DNA from: a virus
Direction: 5' to 3' (one strand)
Virus record (IMG/VR): IMGVR_UViG_3300042197_002404
Location: 1-64,000 of that record
DNA length: 64,000 nt
Shown here: positions 45,508 through 54,574 of the stretch, one piece after another
Position numbering within the stretch: position 1 is the stretch's first letter
Layout of the letters: each line of letters begins with the position of its first letter
Notes under the pieces: generated by a model
The model's input: only the letters and a program-made list of their open reading frames with translations
Database searches by the model: none
What the model was told of the DNA's origin: nothing
Position numbers and translations under genes: made by a program

Positions 45508-46859
45508 AATGGAATACTACCTGATGTGTGATTTCCTTTTCTTCCAAATGAATCTCTGACCAAGTTTAATTTTGTATAAGTTTCTTTTGGAGAAATATAA
45601 TGACATAAATCTGCTATAATATATAGACCTCCACTTTCTTTGTTCACATCATCATTTTTTACATCAGTCTGTAGTTCTGGCACATCAAGAAAAACAACAT
45701 CACCTGCGTGCAAAGAAAAATCGCCTGCTATCGTTATGGTGCTTTTTGAGGTATACAGTTGATTATATCTTCGGATTGACTGATTAAGTATCTTCTTTGG
45801 TTCAAAATTTTCTTGCTTTGACTTATTCAACTGCTCCTGACCTTTTCCAGTTCCACTTCCTGTGGGTAAAGATCCTTTATCAAGTAACATATATTGAGTT
45901 CTTGAAAACTCTTTGTTATCACCTTGACGATTAAACTCCTTATTTAAAACTGGAAGTTCCTTACCACCAAGTTTTAATGATTGTTCTTTTTCTTTTGCAC
46001 TTTCAGTAATCACTTCATAGTAACACGTAAAAGGATCAAAAAGAATAGTACGTGTAGAATATGCTCCCATCTGAAGTTTTTTCTGCACATCTACATTATT
46101 ATCCTTTTCATAATCAAGTGCTTTTACATCATATCCAGCAGGGATATTTTCACCTCTACTGTCAGGAGAATTGTTAAAGATAATTGACTTTTTCTTTTCT
46201 TGAGAGAGTAATCCGTCAATAGACTTAAAGAAGAATCCATCGGAAGTTTCATAGAAAAAATACCCAGCACTATCACCAATCTTTTGGTTCTGTGCTGAGA
46301 TTGCTTTCTTTGATAACCAGTTCAAAGCATAGTATGGTTTTCTATTATTCCCTATAAAGTTATAGTTATTTGAAGTTTCTTCAATACTAACATTCTTTTC
46401 TGTACCCAAGTAGTTTGAATCTGTCAGAATCTTTCTTATGTGGTCCGATATTTTTCCATCAAATCTAGTGTTCAATCTAACTTTCTCATTTAGAATGAAT
46501 TCCTTTGATACTAAGTCAAGTTGAACCATAGACTTTGTTGTATCATCAACCATGGGTGTAACTTTGTTAACATATAATATCATAGATAACTCATTATTAT
46601 TATTATCAGAAAATTTGAGATCAACTTTTTCTTGCCCGACAATAGGAAGACCATCCAAAGCAGTCTTGTTGTTTATAGTATTACCAGCATCCACGAAAGT
46701 TACAGTTGCTCTGATAGAGTCTTGTAGTATGCTTTCATAGTAAAGCAATCCAATAGTTCCACCAGTAACACTTACTGGCTTTCCAGTTTTATTTGAAAAA
46801 ATATCAAGTTTAGATATATTAGATGCTTCAGCAGATTTTGATACTATTTGATTTGCCAT
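45504..46859 (-). CDS. Baseplate hub protein, gp27-like
   Basis: 451 aa. It starts MANQIVSKSAEASNISKLDI. Two beta-barrel-like halves are suggested: V-S-V-T-G-G-T-I-G-L-L-Y-Y-E-S-I-L with A-T-V-T-F-V-D at about residues 31-58, and the C-terminal S-T-I-T-I-A-G-D-F-S-L-H-A-G-D-V-V-F-L-D-V-P followed by Y-I-I-A-D-L-C-H-Y-I-S-P-K-E-T-Y-T-K-L-N-L-V-R-D-S. These patterns are those of phage hub (gp27/gpD-type) proteins. Size is close to T4 gp27 (391 aa) with an insert. It lies directly upstream of CP12 and gp5, agreeing with a gp27-gp5 hub pair. Confidence 0.7.
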   Translation of the reverse strand: MANQIVSKSAEASNISKLDIFSNKTGKPVSVTGGTIGLLYYESILQDSIRATVTFVDAGNTINNKTALDGLPIVGQEKVDLKFSDNNNNELSMILYVNKVTPMVDDTTKSMVQLDLVSKEFILNEKVRLNTRFDGKISDHIRKILTDSNYLGTEKNVSIEETSNNYNFIGNNRKPYYALNWLSKKAISAQNQKIGDSAGYFFYETSDGFFFKSIDGLLSQEKKKSIIFNNSPDSRGENIPAGYDVKALDYEKDNNVDVQKKLQMGAYSTRTILFDPFTCYYEVITESAKEKEQSLKLGGKELPVLNKEFNRQGDNKEFSRTQYMLLDKGSLPTGSGTGKGQEQLNKSKQENFEPKKILNQSIRRYNQLYTSKSTITIAGDFSLHAGDVVFLDVPELQTDVKNDDVNKESGGLYIIADLCHYISPKETYTKLNLVRDSFGRKGNHTSGSIPL

Positions 46860-46882
46860 TTGGTATTACCTCTTATTCTTAT

Positions 46883-49800
46883 TTACCCACCAACATACAG
46901 ACTTTCAAAAGAATCATTTTCACTAAAGATTGGAATAAATCTAGATTCTCCAGCACTTGAACTAGAATAATCCCCCATATCTCCAGAGGAAACTTCAACA
47001 GGAACTTCAATAATCTGAGGTTCTGCGTATGGTAGTTCATAACCAGCATAGGACTGAAGTACTTTAAGAACACCTTCTTTTGTTGAAGCTTTATTGAGTT
47101 GGTATGCAAGCAAAGGATTTATTTGGTCAAGTGCTTTAGAGGTATCTGGATCTAAAACTTTTTCGTCCTTTAGAATTCTTGCTATGGTTTCCTTACCAGA
47201 TCTAACCTTACCTCTGTGATAAGCAACGTGAACGTGATTTGAGTGAAGATCTCTTGGACCAGATTCATATTTACCCAGACCTTTGAAAGCAGGTGATCCA
47301 TGAATTATTTCTACTGGTTGATATCCATTTCTTTTATTCCACTCCAATAATGCTCTGATAACAGGTGCTTGTTCGTCTCTTCCACCTGAGCTTGGATGGG
47401 CAGGTCCATATCCACCAATATCAAGTGCTCTATTTTGGTTATGATATGAAAAATAATTTCTTTTTTCCTGTTTAGGGTGTCTTGGGTGCTGGTGAATATC
47501 ACCAGTTACTCCAATTTTTCCACGATTTGCTTTCATATAGTCACCCAAATCACCCGCAATCTTTACACCACCAGTTCCATATCCAGAACCTGTCCCTCCA
47601 CCAACAAATGATCCTCCAGGTCCAGATCCACCAGTTGTAGCAGTTGCACCAAAATTAGGAACAGAACCTACCTTATTTGCGCGATAGTTATTGTACCACC
47701 CAAAATAGTTGTCTCCAGATTTTCTTTGTGCTCCCCCAGAAACACTATATCCTCTAAAGTCAGTTCTCCCTTGAATAAATTCCCTTGCATTTTTTTGTAG
47801 AGTTGGATCTAAAATTGCCGCTGCAACTTTTTTCATCGCACCTTCAGATTGACCAGCAGCTATTCCTGCACTAGCAGCATCTTTAATAGAATACCATTCT
47901 TGATTTGGTTTTCCTGTCACGCCTGGTTTAGGAAACTTCCAAGTTGGTTCATATTGCATTTGTCCAAGAATTAAATCCTTAATAGTCTTTCCAGTATAAG
48001 CACCAGATGCAAGTCTATTATAAATTGATTGTGCAACATCAGCCCATGCTTGAGGATCTCCATCCTCTCTAGAAGCAACTGCTACAAGAGTCCAAAAATC
48101 AACATCCCCTCCCTGAATATTAATCATATCAGGTGACCCTGGCTGCCCAGGTCCAGAAACTCCAGCAGGACCTTTCTTTTCATCTATTTTCTCTCTAATC
48201 AATCTTAAAGTTTTTTGGGCATTACTTTCAATTTCACCTTTAAATGTTCTAGCAACCCAGTTAGTAATATCGCTTCCTTTTTCTGCTGCTTCTAAAAATT
48301 CATCATCAACTAGTCCACCCCCAGCAAAAGCAGCAACCAAACCACCCTTTAGTTGATCTTCTTCAATACCTTTGGAAATCAATAAGTTGATTCCAAGACC
48401 AACATTCTCATAATCTTTTTGTGTTGGTTCTTGTTTTGCCATAATCTTGGAACTGATTGCCAAGATTGGACCAAAGTACTTGGTCTTGTCAAGTTGTTCT
48501 CCAGTTTCTTTAAGTGTTTTATCTTCGGTTTTGATTTCTATCTTAGATGGTTTTTGTGCTAATGCTCTTTTATACTGACCCTTTTTCTTTGTTCCACCTA
48601 TTGTCCTTCTAGCACCTGTCTGACTTCTACCACCTCTTGTAATACCACCACCTGCCATTTTACCCATCATTTGTTTTTGGGAACCTTTATTTCCATAGAT
48701 GTTTCCAAAGGATCCCTTTTCTTTAAATGCAAGTCCAAGAGTGAGCATATTTAATGCTTTCCTCAAGTCTTCACGAATTCTTGCATCAAACTTGGCAAGA
48801 TTATTTGCTTGTTTTATCTTATCTTCTTCACTCAAAAATGGATAACGGAGAAGTTCTATAGCATATCTAAATGGAGCACCAACAACATCAAGTAAAAATC
48901 CAACTGTTTGAAAAAGACCAAACAAAGGTCTTACCATATTCAAAACAACACCTCTTCCAAATCTAGTAAGAGGATTTTTATCGTTCTTTTGATCGTCCTC
49001 AAGTTTTTGTATTGGTTTTACTGCAAACTTTCTAAGTTGAAATGCACCTTCACCCAAAGCAGATGCAAGAAGTCCTGCACCAGCAACGATAGCCGCGGCG
49101 GCAGCTGCACCCACACCACCTGCTTTTGCAGCAGTTCCTGCCTTTCCAGCGACACTTGTAGCAACTTTTTGTGCTCCTCTTTTCTTAAGTTGATCGCCAA
49201 CAATATCTCCAAGACCACCTCCACCATCACCAGATAAAGATTCTAAAAGAAGATCGCCCGCAATAGCAGTTGCCAAAAATAAAGTGGTATCAATCGCTCC
49301 AACAAACTTATCAAATCCCTGAGCAAAGTTTTCTCCACCTAGACCTTTTATAAATCCACGAGTAGCATCATAGGCTTTGTATCCCCAATCAATAAACGTC
49401 ACCAGTCCGTTTAAAAGTTTTCCACCAACATCTATAATAAAGTCTGCAGCATTTCCCAAGAATTTTACAATAGGCATTATCTTGGGGAGATGATCAATCA
49501 ATCTAACTGCAAAGTAACCAAGAAGTATATTTCCTATAAAGTTTTTTATCCAGTCAAGAATACCCATCCTTGGAGAGGCAGGCATCTTTACAGAACCTTT
49601 TTCGGCATTTGGTTTAGTTTCTAATTTTTCTTCTTGCTTTTCGCGTCTAGTATTACTTTCCCTTCTCTTCTTTTCATCAAGTGCTTTCTTTTCTGAGGCA
49701 AGAGTTCCTTTGAAAATATTTTCTATTTGAACAAATTTGACCTTTATAATCTCAATATTTTTTATGGATTTTTTAGTAAGAACAATATTTGCAGGACCTC

Positions 49801-49906
49801 CTCCCACCATCTTTTCTTGTAGAGACTTTTGCATAGCAAGTCTTCCGCCATAGCGTCTGTGAAGTTCTGATGGTCTGTCTAAAAGTTTATCTGCAGAGAT
49901 AGCCAT
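46883..49906 (-). CDS. Tape-measure-like tail protein with two predicted wall-degrading domains
   Basis: 1007 aa. The N-terminal 400 residues are helical with hydrophobic segments (I-L-L-G-Y-F-A-V-R-L-I, an Ala-rich A-A-A-A-A-I-V-A-G-A-G-L-L-A), as in tape-measure proteins. From about residue 600 a SleB-like cell-wall hydrolase is visible: V-A-V-A-S-R-E-D-G-D-P-Q-A-W-A-D-V-A-Q-S-I-Y-N-R-L, with the likely catalytic Glu in S-R-E-D. Near 800-900 there is a Zn-peptidase-like segment: H-Q-H-P, N-R-A-L-D-I-G-G and L-H-S-N-H-V-H-V-A-Y, as in M15-type or similar D-Ala peptidases. These may replace the lysozyme domain missing from gp5. Both assignments rest on motif recognition. Confidence 0.75.
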   Translation of the reverse strand: MAISADKLLDRPSELHRRYGGRLAMQKSLQEKMVGGGPANIVLTKKSIKNIEIIKVKFVQIENIFKGTLASEKKALDEKKRRESNTRREKQEEKLETKPNAEKGSVKMPASPRMGILDWIKNFIGNILLGYFAVRLIDHLPKIMPIVKFLGNAADFIIDVGGKLLNGLVTFIDWGYKAYDATRGFIKGLGGENFAQGFDKFVGAIDTTLFLATAIAGDLLLESLSGDGGGGLGDIVGDQLKKRGAQKVATSVAGKAGTAAKAGGVGAAAAAAIVAGAGLLASALGEGAFQLRKFAVKPIQKLEDDQKNDKNPLTRFGRGVVLNMVRPLFGLFQTVGFLLDVVGAPFRYAIELLRYPFLSEEDKIKQANNLAKFDARIREDLRKALNMLTLGLAFKEKGSFGNIYGNKGSQKQMMGKMAGGGITRGGRSQTGARRTIGGTKKKGQYKRALAQKPSKIEIKTEDKTLKETGEQLDKTKYFGPILAISSKIMAKQEPTQKDYENVGLGINLLISKGIEEDQLKGGLVAAFAGGGLVDDEFLEAAEKGSDITNWVARTFKGEIESNAQKTLRLIREKIDEKKGPAGVSGPGQPGSPDMINIQGGDVDFWTLVAVASREDGDPQAWADVAQSIYNRLASGAYTGKTIKDLILGQMQYEPTWKFPKPGVTGKPNQEWYSIKDAASAGIAAGQSEGAMKKVAAAILDPTLQKNAREFIQGRTDFRGYSVSGGAQRKSGDNYFGWYNNYRANKVGSVPNFGATATTGGSGPGGSFVGGGTGSGYGTGGVKIAGDLGDYMKANRGKIGVTGDIHQHPRHPKQEKRNYFSYHNQNRALDIGGYGPAHPSSGGRDEQAPVIRALLEWNKRNGYQPVEIIHGSPAFKGLGKYESGPRDLHSNHVHVAYHRGKVRSGKETIARILKDEKVLDPDTSKALDQINPLLAYQLNKASTKEGVLKVLQSYAGYELPYAEPQIIEVPVEVSSGDMGDYSSSSAGESRFIPIFSENDSFESLYVGG

Positions 49907-49917
49907 TTATATGTCTC

Positions 49918-52335
49918 CTAAAAAATACCAAGAATTTTTTGTCTTGCTTTTCTATTTCCATCCTTAGGACACGTCGCACCAAAATTTGGTGTTTTTACTG
50001 AAGGAGATGATCCACCTCTTTTAGCATTCTGCCTTGCTTGCATTTTTTGAGCATAAGTTTGTGATTGTGGTTTTGGTGGAGGTGAGACTGGTTTTACTTT
50101 AGGTTTATTTGCGGCAGCTGCAAGTTTAAGTTCCTGTTGCTTATAATTAGATCCAAGATTTGAAACCTTACCTGCGTTCTGAGCTGCAATAACATTTGAA
50201 GCAGAATAATTCGCCATCCCAGCTTGTTTTTTCATTTCTGCTTCATTCTTTATTCTTACTTCCTTTGCCTTAAGATCATTAACTGCACGAGAGTATGCAT
50301 TAGGTCCAAGTCTCATATTCAACATCTCTTTGACCTTTTCCTCAGGCATTACTTTTCGATAATCCTGTAGATCACTTATTGCGGTAAGTCTTAATGTTCT
50401 TGCATTTAAAGTTTCTTCTTTTGCTTTCGCACCTTTAGGGTCAAAAAAGTTTGTAATATTTTCTAATAGTCCTTTCTTTCTTTGTGTTGCTCTTTGATAT
50501 GTTGGTTCTCCATTCTTAAACGCAAGATATCCAACAAAAGGACCATCAGGACCCATCATAATTTTTGTTTTGGGTAAATTCTTCTTATCTTCTCTTGTTA
50601 CTCCACCACCAGATCCACGATATGACTTATTCGTTGCCCCGTACTTATCAACCTGTCCGGCAAGACCTTTTGTGAAATTAGAAACATAGATGACATCATT
50701 TCCCCTTTTCATAGCAAAATATCTTTTGCCCGCAAGAGTTATTTCATTTTCATAAGACCCACCAGGAGGAAGAGAAACTTTGATTGCCTCTCTACCCATA
50801 AAAGTTGTTGGAACACCTTTTCCAATATTAGAACCAAGACCTGCACCTTTAATAGTAATACCTTGTCCAGAAGCAAGTGCTCTTTGAGATTGCATTTGTT
50901 GTTCTATTCTTTTCAGTCTTGCACTCAAATTTTGTTGTGATAGGTCTTCTTTACGATCAGCAATCATTCCTCCAGAATATCCGGTTATCTTATCAAGTTC
51001 CCTTTCCCTCTTTTCAAGTATTGGATCTTTGATTTTTTCTTTCTTTTCTTCCTGGGTTCCAATATAACCGCCACCTTGAGCATAAGTAGTGCCACTTACC
51101 ATCTTTGGTCTGTTTGTTCCTCCACCTGCAGCGTTCATAGATTCAAGAGTGTCAACACCATACTTTGCAACAGCACCGCGAGACATAACAAACTCACCAT
51201 CACTAAGCATCGCTGGGACTTTATCAACACCCTTCTCTCCGCTTACAAATCCACCAAACATTTCTTGAGGTTTACCAGATCCACCAAGTAACATTCCAAG
51301 AGGACCAAACATAGATCCTAGAGAGGCACCACCCATCATTCCCTTAAAGTTAAATCCACCACCCGAGAATGTTGGGAATCTTGGTTTTACGTATCCACCA
51401 CCTGCAAATTTTTGGGTTTCTTGTTTGTCTTCTCCACCCTTCAATCCTTGAGTAAGTGCATAAGTTCCCCCAAGGGCAACTCCAGTACCTATAACACTTG
51501 CAAGAAGTTTTCCTTTTCCCCCACCAAGAAAACCTGCAACTTTTCTAGCACCTCTTATCTTTTTAGCAGCAGCTAGTTTGGCAATAAGAGCAATAAGTTT
51601 GAATGAACCTAAAGTAACTGCTTTAAAAAGTCCTTTTGCAAATCTACCAAAACTTGTGCCAAATACAAGGTAAAGAGATAAAAGTTTTGGCCAGTTATCT
51701 CCTAAAAATCTAATAATAGAGTTTACTTTCTTAGCATTACTTGGATCACCAAACCATTCAAGTAATTTAAAAACTACTCTACCAAGGAAAACGGTTACAA
51801 AAAAATCTATTATCCTATCTAAAATGCTTTTTACTGGTGCTATAACTTTTTCAGCATCTCTTTTTAACCCATCGAATCTCTTTTCAAGATTACTTTCTGC
51901 AAGTGACCTTTTATCTTGCTCTGCTTTTCTTTTATCAAAAGCAGCAGTATCGTCTAGAAGTTTTTTTCTTCCCGATAATATCTCTGCTATTGAACTTACG
52001 GATTCCGCGATAGCAGAGATATTATCTTCTACATTTGAAGTAGAACTTCCAGGCAACTTAGCACCAATATTTTCTCCCCCCATTCTTCCACTTTGAGATT
52101 GTGAAAGATTCTTAAGAACAGTAATTTTTCTAGAGTTATTATTGACTGTTTTTTCTAAAGAAATAACTCTCCCAACAAGTTTCCTGGTATGTCCAGCAAG
52201 ACTTGAAAGTGTTTTATGTATATTCGCAATACTTTTAGAAGAATCTAAGGAGCTCCCTCTCTTAAAACTTTCAGCAGAGATTACAGTTTTTTTAAGTTGT
52301 GAATCTAAATCTGTTAAGTCTTTAGAAATGGGCAT
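49918..52335 (-). CDS. Tape-measure-like tail protein
   Basis: 805 aa. N-terminal coiled-coil region (L-D-S-Q-L-K-K-T-V, K-L-V-G-R-V-I-S-L-E-K-T-V-N-N-N), a hydrophobic membrane-type stretch (I-I-D-F-F-V-T-V-F-L-G-R-V-V-F-K-L-L) at about 170-190, and the F-A-G-G-G-Y-V and G-G-F-V-S-G-E-K-G-V-D-K-V-P-A-M-L-S-D-G-E-F-V segment at about 365-390. That last phrase (G-x-D-x-V-P-A-M-L-S-x-G-E-x-V-(M/V)) is a well-known tail-tape-measure signature. With the gene downstream this gives two tape-measure-like proteins in a row; one may correspond to gp29 and the other to a hub or chaperone-associated partner. Confidence 0.75.
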   Translation of the reverse strand: MPISKDLTDLDSQLKKTVISAESFKRGSSLDSSKSIANIHKTLSSLAGHTRKLVGRVISLEKTVNNNSRKITVLKNLSQSQSGRMGGENIGAKLPGSSTSNVEDNISAIAESVSSIAEILSGRKKLLDDTAAFDKRKAEQDKRSLAESNLEKRFDGLKRDAEKVIAPVKSILDRIIDFFVTVFLGRVVFKLLEWFGDPSNAKKVNSIIRFLGDNWPKLLSLYLVFGTSFGRFAKGLFKAVTLGSFKLIALIAKLAAAKKIRGARKVAGFLGGGKGKLLASVIGTGVALGGTYALTQGLKGGEDKQETQKFAGGGYVKPRFPTFSGGGFNFKGMMGGASLGSMFGPLGMLLGGSGKPQEMFGGFVSGEKGVDKVPAMLSDGEFVMSRGAVAKYGVDTLESMNAAGGGTNRPKMVSGTTYAQGGGYIGTQEEKKEKIKDPILEKRERELDKITGYSGGMIADRKEDLSQQNLSARLKRIEQQMQSQRALASGQGITIKGAGLGSNIGKGVPTTFMGREAIKVSLPPGGSYENEITLAGKRYFAMKRGNDVIYVSNFTKGLAGQVDKYGATNKSYRGSGGGVTREDKKNLPKTKIMMGPDGPFVGYLAFKNGEPTYQRATQRKKGLLENITNFFDPKGAKAKEETLNARTLRLTAISDLQDYRKVMPEEKVKEMLNMRLGPNAYSRAVNDLKAKEVRIKNEAEMKKQAGMANYSASNVIAAQNAGKVSNLGSNYKQQELKLAAAANKPKVKPVSPPPKPQSQTYAQKMQARQNAKRGGSSPSVKTPNFGATCPKDGNRKARQKILGIF

Positions 52336-52510
52336 TACTCATCTGCTGCTGTTGTTTTAGTTGCTCTTCTTCAAGATGCTGTTGTAATAATGCAACATAG
52401 ATGTCTCTTTCCCAAGGAATCATATTTTCAATCTCCCATAAAGAGTATTTATGGTACTGCATTAAGGAAAAGTTTAAACGAAAATAGTTTTCAAGATCCA
52501 TATGGATCAT
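52322..52510 (-). CDS. 51: Baseplate hub assembly protein gp51-like
   Basis: 62 aa. The segment F-R-L-N-F-S-L-M-Q-Y-H-K-Y-S-L-W-E-I-E-N-M-I-P-W-E-R-D-I-Y is characteristic of gp51 homologues in T4-like phages, followed by a Gln/Glu-rich helix. T4 gp51 acts catalytically in hub assembly and is not in the finished particle. Placed right after gp26, as in T4. Two in-frame ATGs exist (52510 and 52501); neither has a strong ribosome-binding site, so the longer form is given. The end overlaps the tape-measure-like gene by 14 nt. Confidence 0.8.
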   Translation of the reverse strand: MIHMDLENYFRLNFSLMQYHKYSLWEIENMIPWERDIYVALLQQHLEEEQLKQQQQMSNAHF

Positions 52511-52512
52511 CG

Positions 52513-53232
52513 CTACGCGAAAAAAGACGCTAAGCCCTCAAGTACAACTTCGCTTTCAACTTTGGTATTTGGATTTGTGACTTTAATCGTATGAGAAAGT
52601 TTTGGCATCGTTTCAAAAAACTTCTCAATATCTTTAAACTGAGAAGAGTTCATAGATTCTAAAAATTCACCAATCTCTTTTTTCGTAACGTCTGCCGCAG
52701 ACCATACTTCATCTTCAGTATAAATCTTATCAATACAAGATCCAATCAACTCAAATGATTGATCCATCGCATTCTTATCATTAAAGTCAAAGTTGTTTTT
52801 GATAAACTGATCTAAAGATGGATATTTCATTTCCATCATAATATTATCATCAAGTTTGATTCTGTTAGTATGCTCTTCACTTTTTTGAACTTCAATATCA
52901 TCAAGATTAATCTTTACAGGAACTTGAGTCTCTCCATCATCGGGACAGATAACATTAACTTCAAGTTCCTCCCCAACAGACTTACCACGAATGTTGAGGA
53001 ATAGATATTCGATATCAAAAGTAGGAAGTGATTCTACCTTAATGCTTTTCGTGAGAATACAATTTTTGATAACTGTTTTAATCGCCGTGGTGATTTGCTT
53101 TGTGTCTTCACTTTCTAAAGCAATCACAAGAAGTTTTTCTTCTTTAACTAGAAAGGGTCTATATTGAATTGTTTCTCCAGTTGATGGCAATTCAAGTTCA
53201 TAAGATGGTGTAGAAATCTTTGGTAAAGGCAT
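52513..53232 (-). CDS. 26: Baseplate hub assembly protein gp26-like
   Basis: 239 aa. It begins MPLPKISTPSYELELPSTG, then I-Q-Y-R-P-F-L-V-K-E-E-K-L-L-V-I-A-L-E-S and Y-L-F-L-N-I-R-G-K-S-V-G, the conserved block of the T4 baseplate (gp26) family. The central acidic part and the C-terminal F-F-E-T-M-P-K-L-S-H-T are also typical. T4 gp26 is 208 aa and helps build the hub. Followed immediately by gp51, the T4 order. A late promoter-like TCTAAATA lies 30 nt upstream. Likely cytoplasmic assembly factor or hub component. Confidence 0.85.
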   Translation of the reverse strand: MPLPKISTPSYELELPSTGETIQYRPFLVKEEKLLVIALESEDTKQITTAIKTVIKNCILTKSIKVESLPTFDIEYLFLNIRGKSVGEELEVNVICPDDGETQVPVKINLDDIEVQKSEEHTNRIKLDDNIMMEMKYPSLDQFIKNNFDFNDKNAMDQSFELIGSCIDKIYTEDEVWSAADVTKKEIGEFLESMNSSQFKDIEKFFETMPKLSHTIKVTNPNTKVESEVVLEGLASFFA

Positions 53233-53261
53233 AATGTCCTATAGAAGTTTTCAGGTGTGAT

Positions 53262-53269
53262 TATTTAGA
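53262..53269 (-). promoter_or_regulatory. Late promoter-like element
   Basis: TCTAAATA on the minus strand, 29 nt upstream of the ATG at 53232, at the end of the gp54-like gene. Weaker match than elsewhere. Confidence 0.5.
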
Positions 53270-53272
53270 TGC

Positions 53273-54097
53273 TCAAAGTAAACTTACTCCAGAAAAAGTG
53301 AGACTAACATTATTTCCAGAAGCCTGTGAAGAAGAAAGAGGAACCCCACCAGTAGTAAGTGGAGTAACGCCTAGATTTGCATTAGAATTAAATGAAATAC
53401 TATTAATTCTTGCTAATTGTTCTGGTGTTAAATTAACATTAGATTGTGGAAGGGTTTCTGTTTTATTGGATTCTTGTATTAAAACATATCTAATATAAGT
53501 CATAGAAACTGTACATTTAAGTAAAGAAGATGAATCATATGAAATTGGCATCGATGTAATGCTAATTGGAAAAGATTTTATAAACTCATATTCCAATTTT
53601 TGTTTATAATCTCTTTCAAACTTTATGACTTTTAATCCTTTAGCAGTATATCCCCCAGCACCTTCAGGATATCTAACCCTGTAAAAATAGTTAGGATCTT
53701 CAGATCCAACACCGTTTCTTTTTACTCTACTTTCATCTACAATATATTTTATCCAAGTTTCAAAAAATCTAATTGGCAGATAATTTTCAGCATCAACATA
53801 AAACGTTAAATCAATACGATCATCATAAATTCTTCTGTATGCGTGTCTCTCTGTTACACCATGAAAATTGTCATTAACATCAAAAGTAGCTATATTAGAT
53901 CCCGGAAGAGTTGCTTCTGAACACATTAATTGTAATCGTGTTTGATCAGTAATACTATAAGGAACTTCATTTAAACCCAAAAATCTTCTAAATTCTGCTG
54001 CGTCACTAGGAAGTCCAATCTCTACCTCAAAATGAGATGTGAGTGCAGGTCTCAATAAGTTAGATTTAATGTCTGCTATTTTCCTTGCGGTAGGCAT
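53273..54097 (-). CDS. Tail-tube-family baseplate protein (gp54-like)
   Basis: 274 aa. It starts MPTARKIADIKSNLLRPALT; S-H-F-E-V-E-I-G-L-P, L-M-C-S-E-A-T-L-P-G-S-N and the long beta strands around D-R-I-D-L-T-F-Y-V-D and Y-E-F-I-K-S-F-P-I-S-I-T-S-M-P-I-S-Y fit the gp19/gp48/gp54 tail-tube fold (E-x-x-x-x-P-G motif plus hairpins). T4 gp54 (320 aa) tops the gp48 ring and starts tube polymerisation. gp48 is on the opposite strand nearby. The gp54 call is by fold and context; it may instead be another tube-like hub protein. Confidence 0.65.
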   Translation of the reverse strand: MPTARKIADIKSNLLRPALTSHFEVEIGLPSDAAEFRRFLGLNEVPYSITDQTRLQLMCSEATLPGSNIATFDVNDNFHGVTERHAYRRIYDDRIDLTFYVDAENYLPIRFFETWIKYIVDESRVKRNGVGSEDPNYFYRVRYPEGAGGYTAKGLKVIKFERDYKQKLEYEFIKSFPISITSMPISYDSSSLLKCTVSMTYIRYVLIQESNKTETLPQSNVNLTPEQLARINSISFNSNANLGVTPLTTGGVPLSSSQASGNNVSLTFSGVSLL

Positions 54098-54098
54098 T

Positions 54099-54106
54099 TA
54101 TAAATA
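54099..54106 (+). promoter_or_regulatory. Late promoter of the plus-strand gp4-gp53 cluster
   Basis: Perfect TATAAATA on the plus strand, 24 nt upstream of the ATG at 54131, in the divergent gap between two oppositely oriented gene clusters. Confidence 0.75.
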
Positions 54107-54130
54107 CTTTTTGATCTTTATATATTATGT

Positions 54131-54574
54131 ATGGCAGAAAGTATTAAGAGTAAATACAAACCATCTTATCCCAAAAAATATAAAGGAAATCCAGACAATA
54201 TTATTTGTCGTAGTAGTTGGGAAAGAAAATTTTGCAATTGGTGTGATCTGAATGAAAATATTTTAGAGTGGGGAAGTGAAGAGTTTTATATTCCATACAT
54301 TTCTCCAGTAGATAATCGTGTACACAAATATTTTCCAGATTTTATTATTAAAGTGAAGGAAAGTAGTGGTCAGATAAAAACTTATGTAGTTGAAGTTAAA
54401 CCAAAAAAACAAATAAAACCTCCCGTGAAAAAATCAAGAGTTACAAAATCCTATATTCACGAATGTGTGACATATGAAGTCAATCAAGCAAAGTGGAAAG
54501 CAGCAAAAGAATTTTGTGCAGATAGACTGATAGAGTTTATGATCATTACGGAAGACGAACTAGGTATCAAGTAA
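54131..54574 (+). CDS. 4: Head completion protein gp4
   Basis: 147 aa. Similar to T4 gp4 (150 aa) along its length: P-K-K-Y-K-G-N-P-D-N-I-I-C-R-S-S-W-E-R-K-F, I-L-E-W-G-S-E-E-F-Y-I-P-Y, Y-F-P-D-F-I-I-K, V-E-V-K-P-K-K-Q-I-K-P-P-V and W-K-A-A-K-E-F-C. The E...D-F...E-V-K layout matches the TnsA/PD-(D/E)XK nuclease-like fold of this family. gp4 acts after DNA packaging to complete the capsid vertex before tail joining. It opens a plus-strand operon behind a perfect late promoter. Confidence 0.9.
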   Translation: MAESIKSKYKPSYPKKYKGNPDNIICRSSWERKFCNWCDLNENILEWGSEEFYIPYISPVDNRVHKYFPDFIIKVKESSGQIKTYVVEVKPKKQIKPPVKKSRVTKSYIHECVTYEVNQAKWKAAKEFCADRLIEFMIITEDELGIK

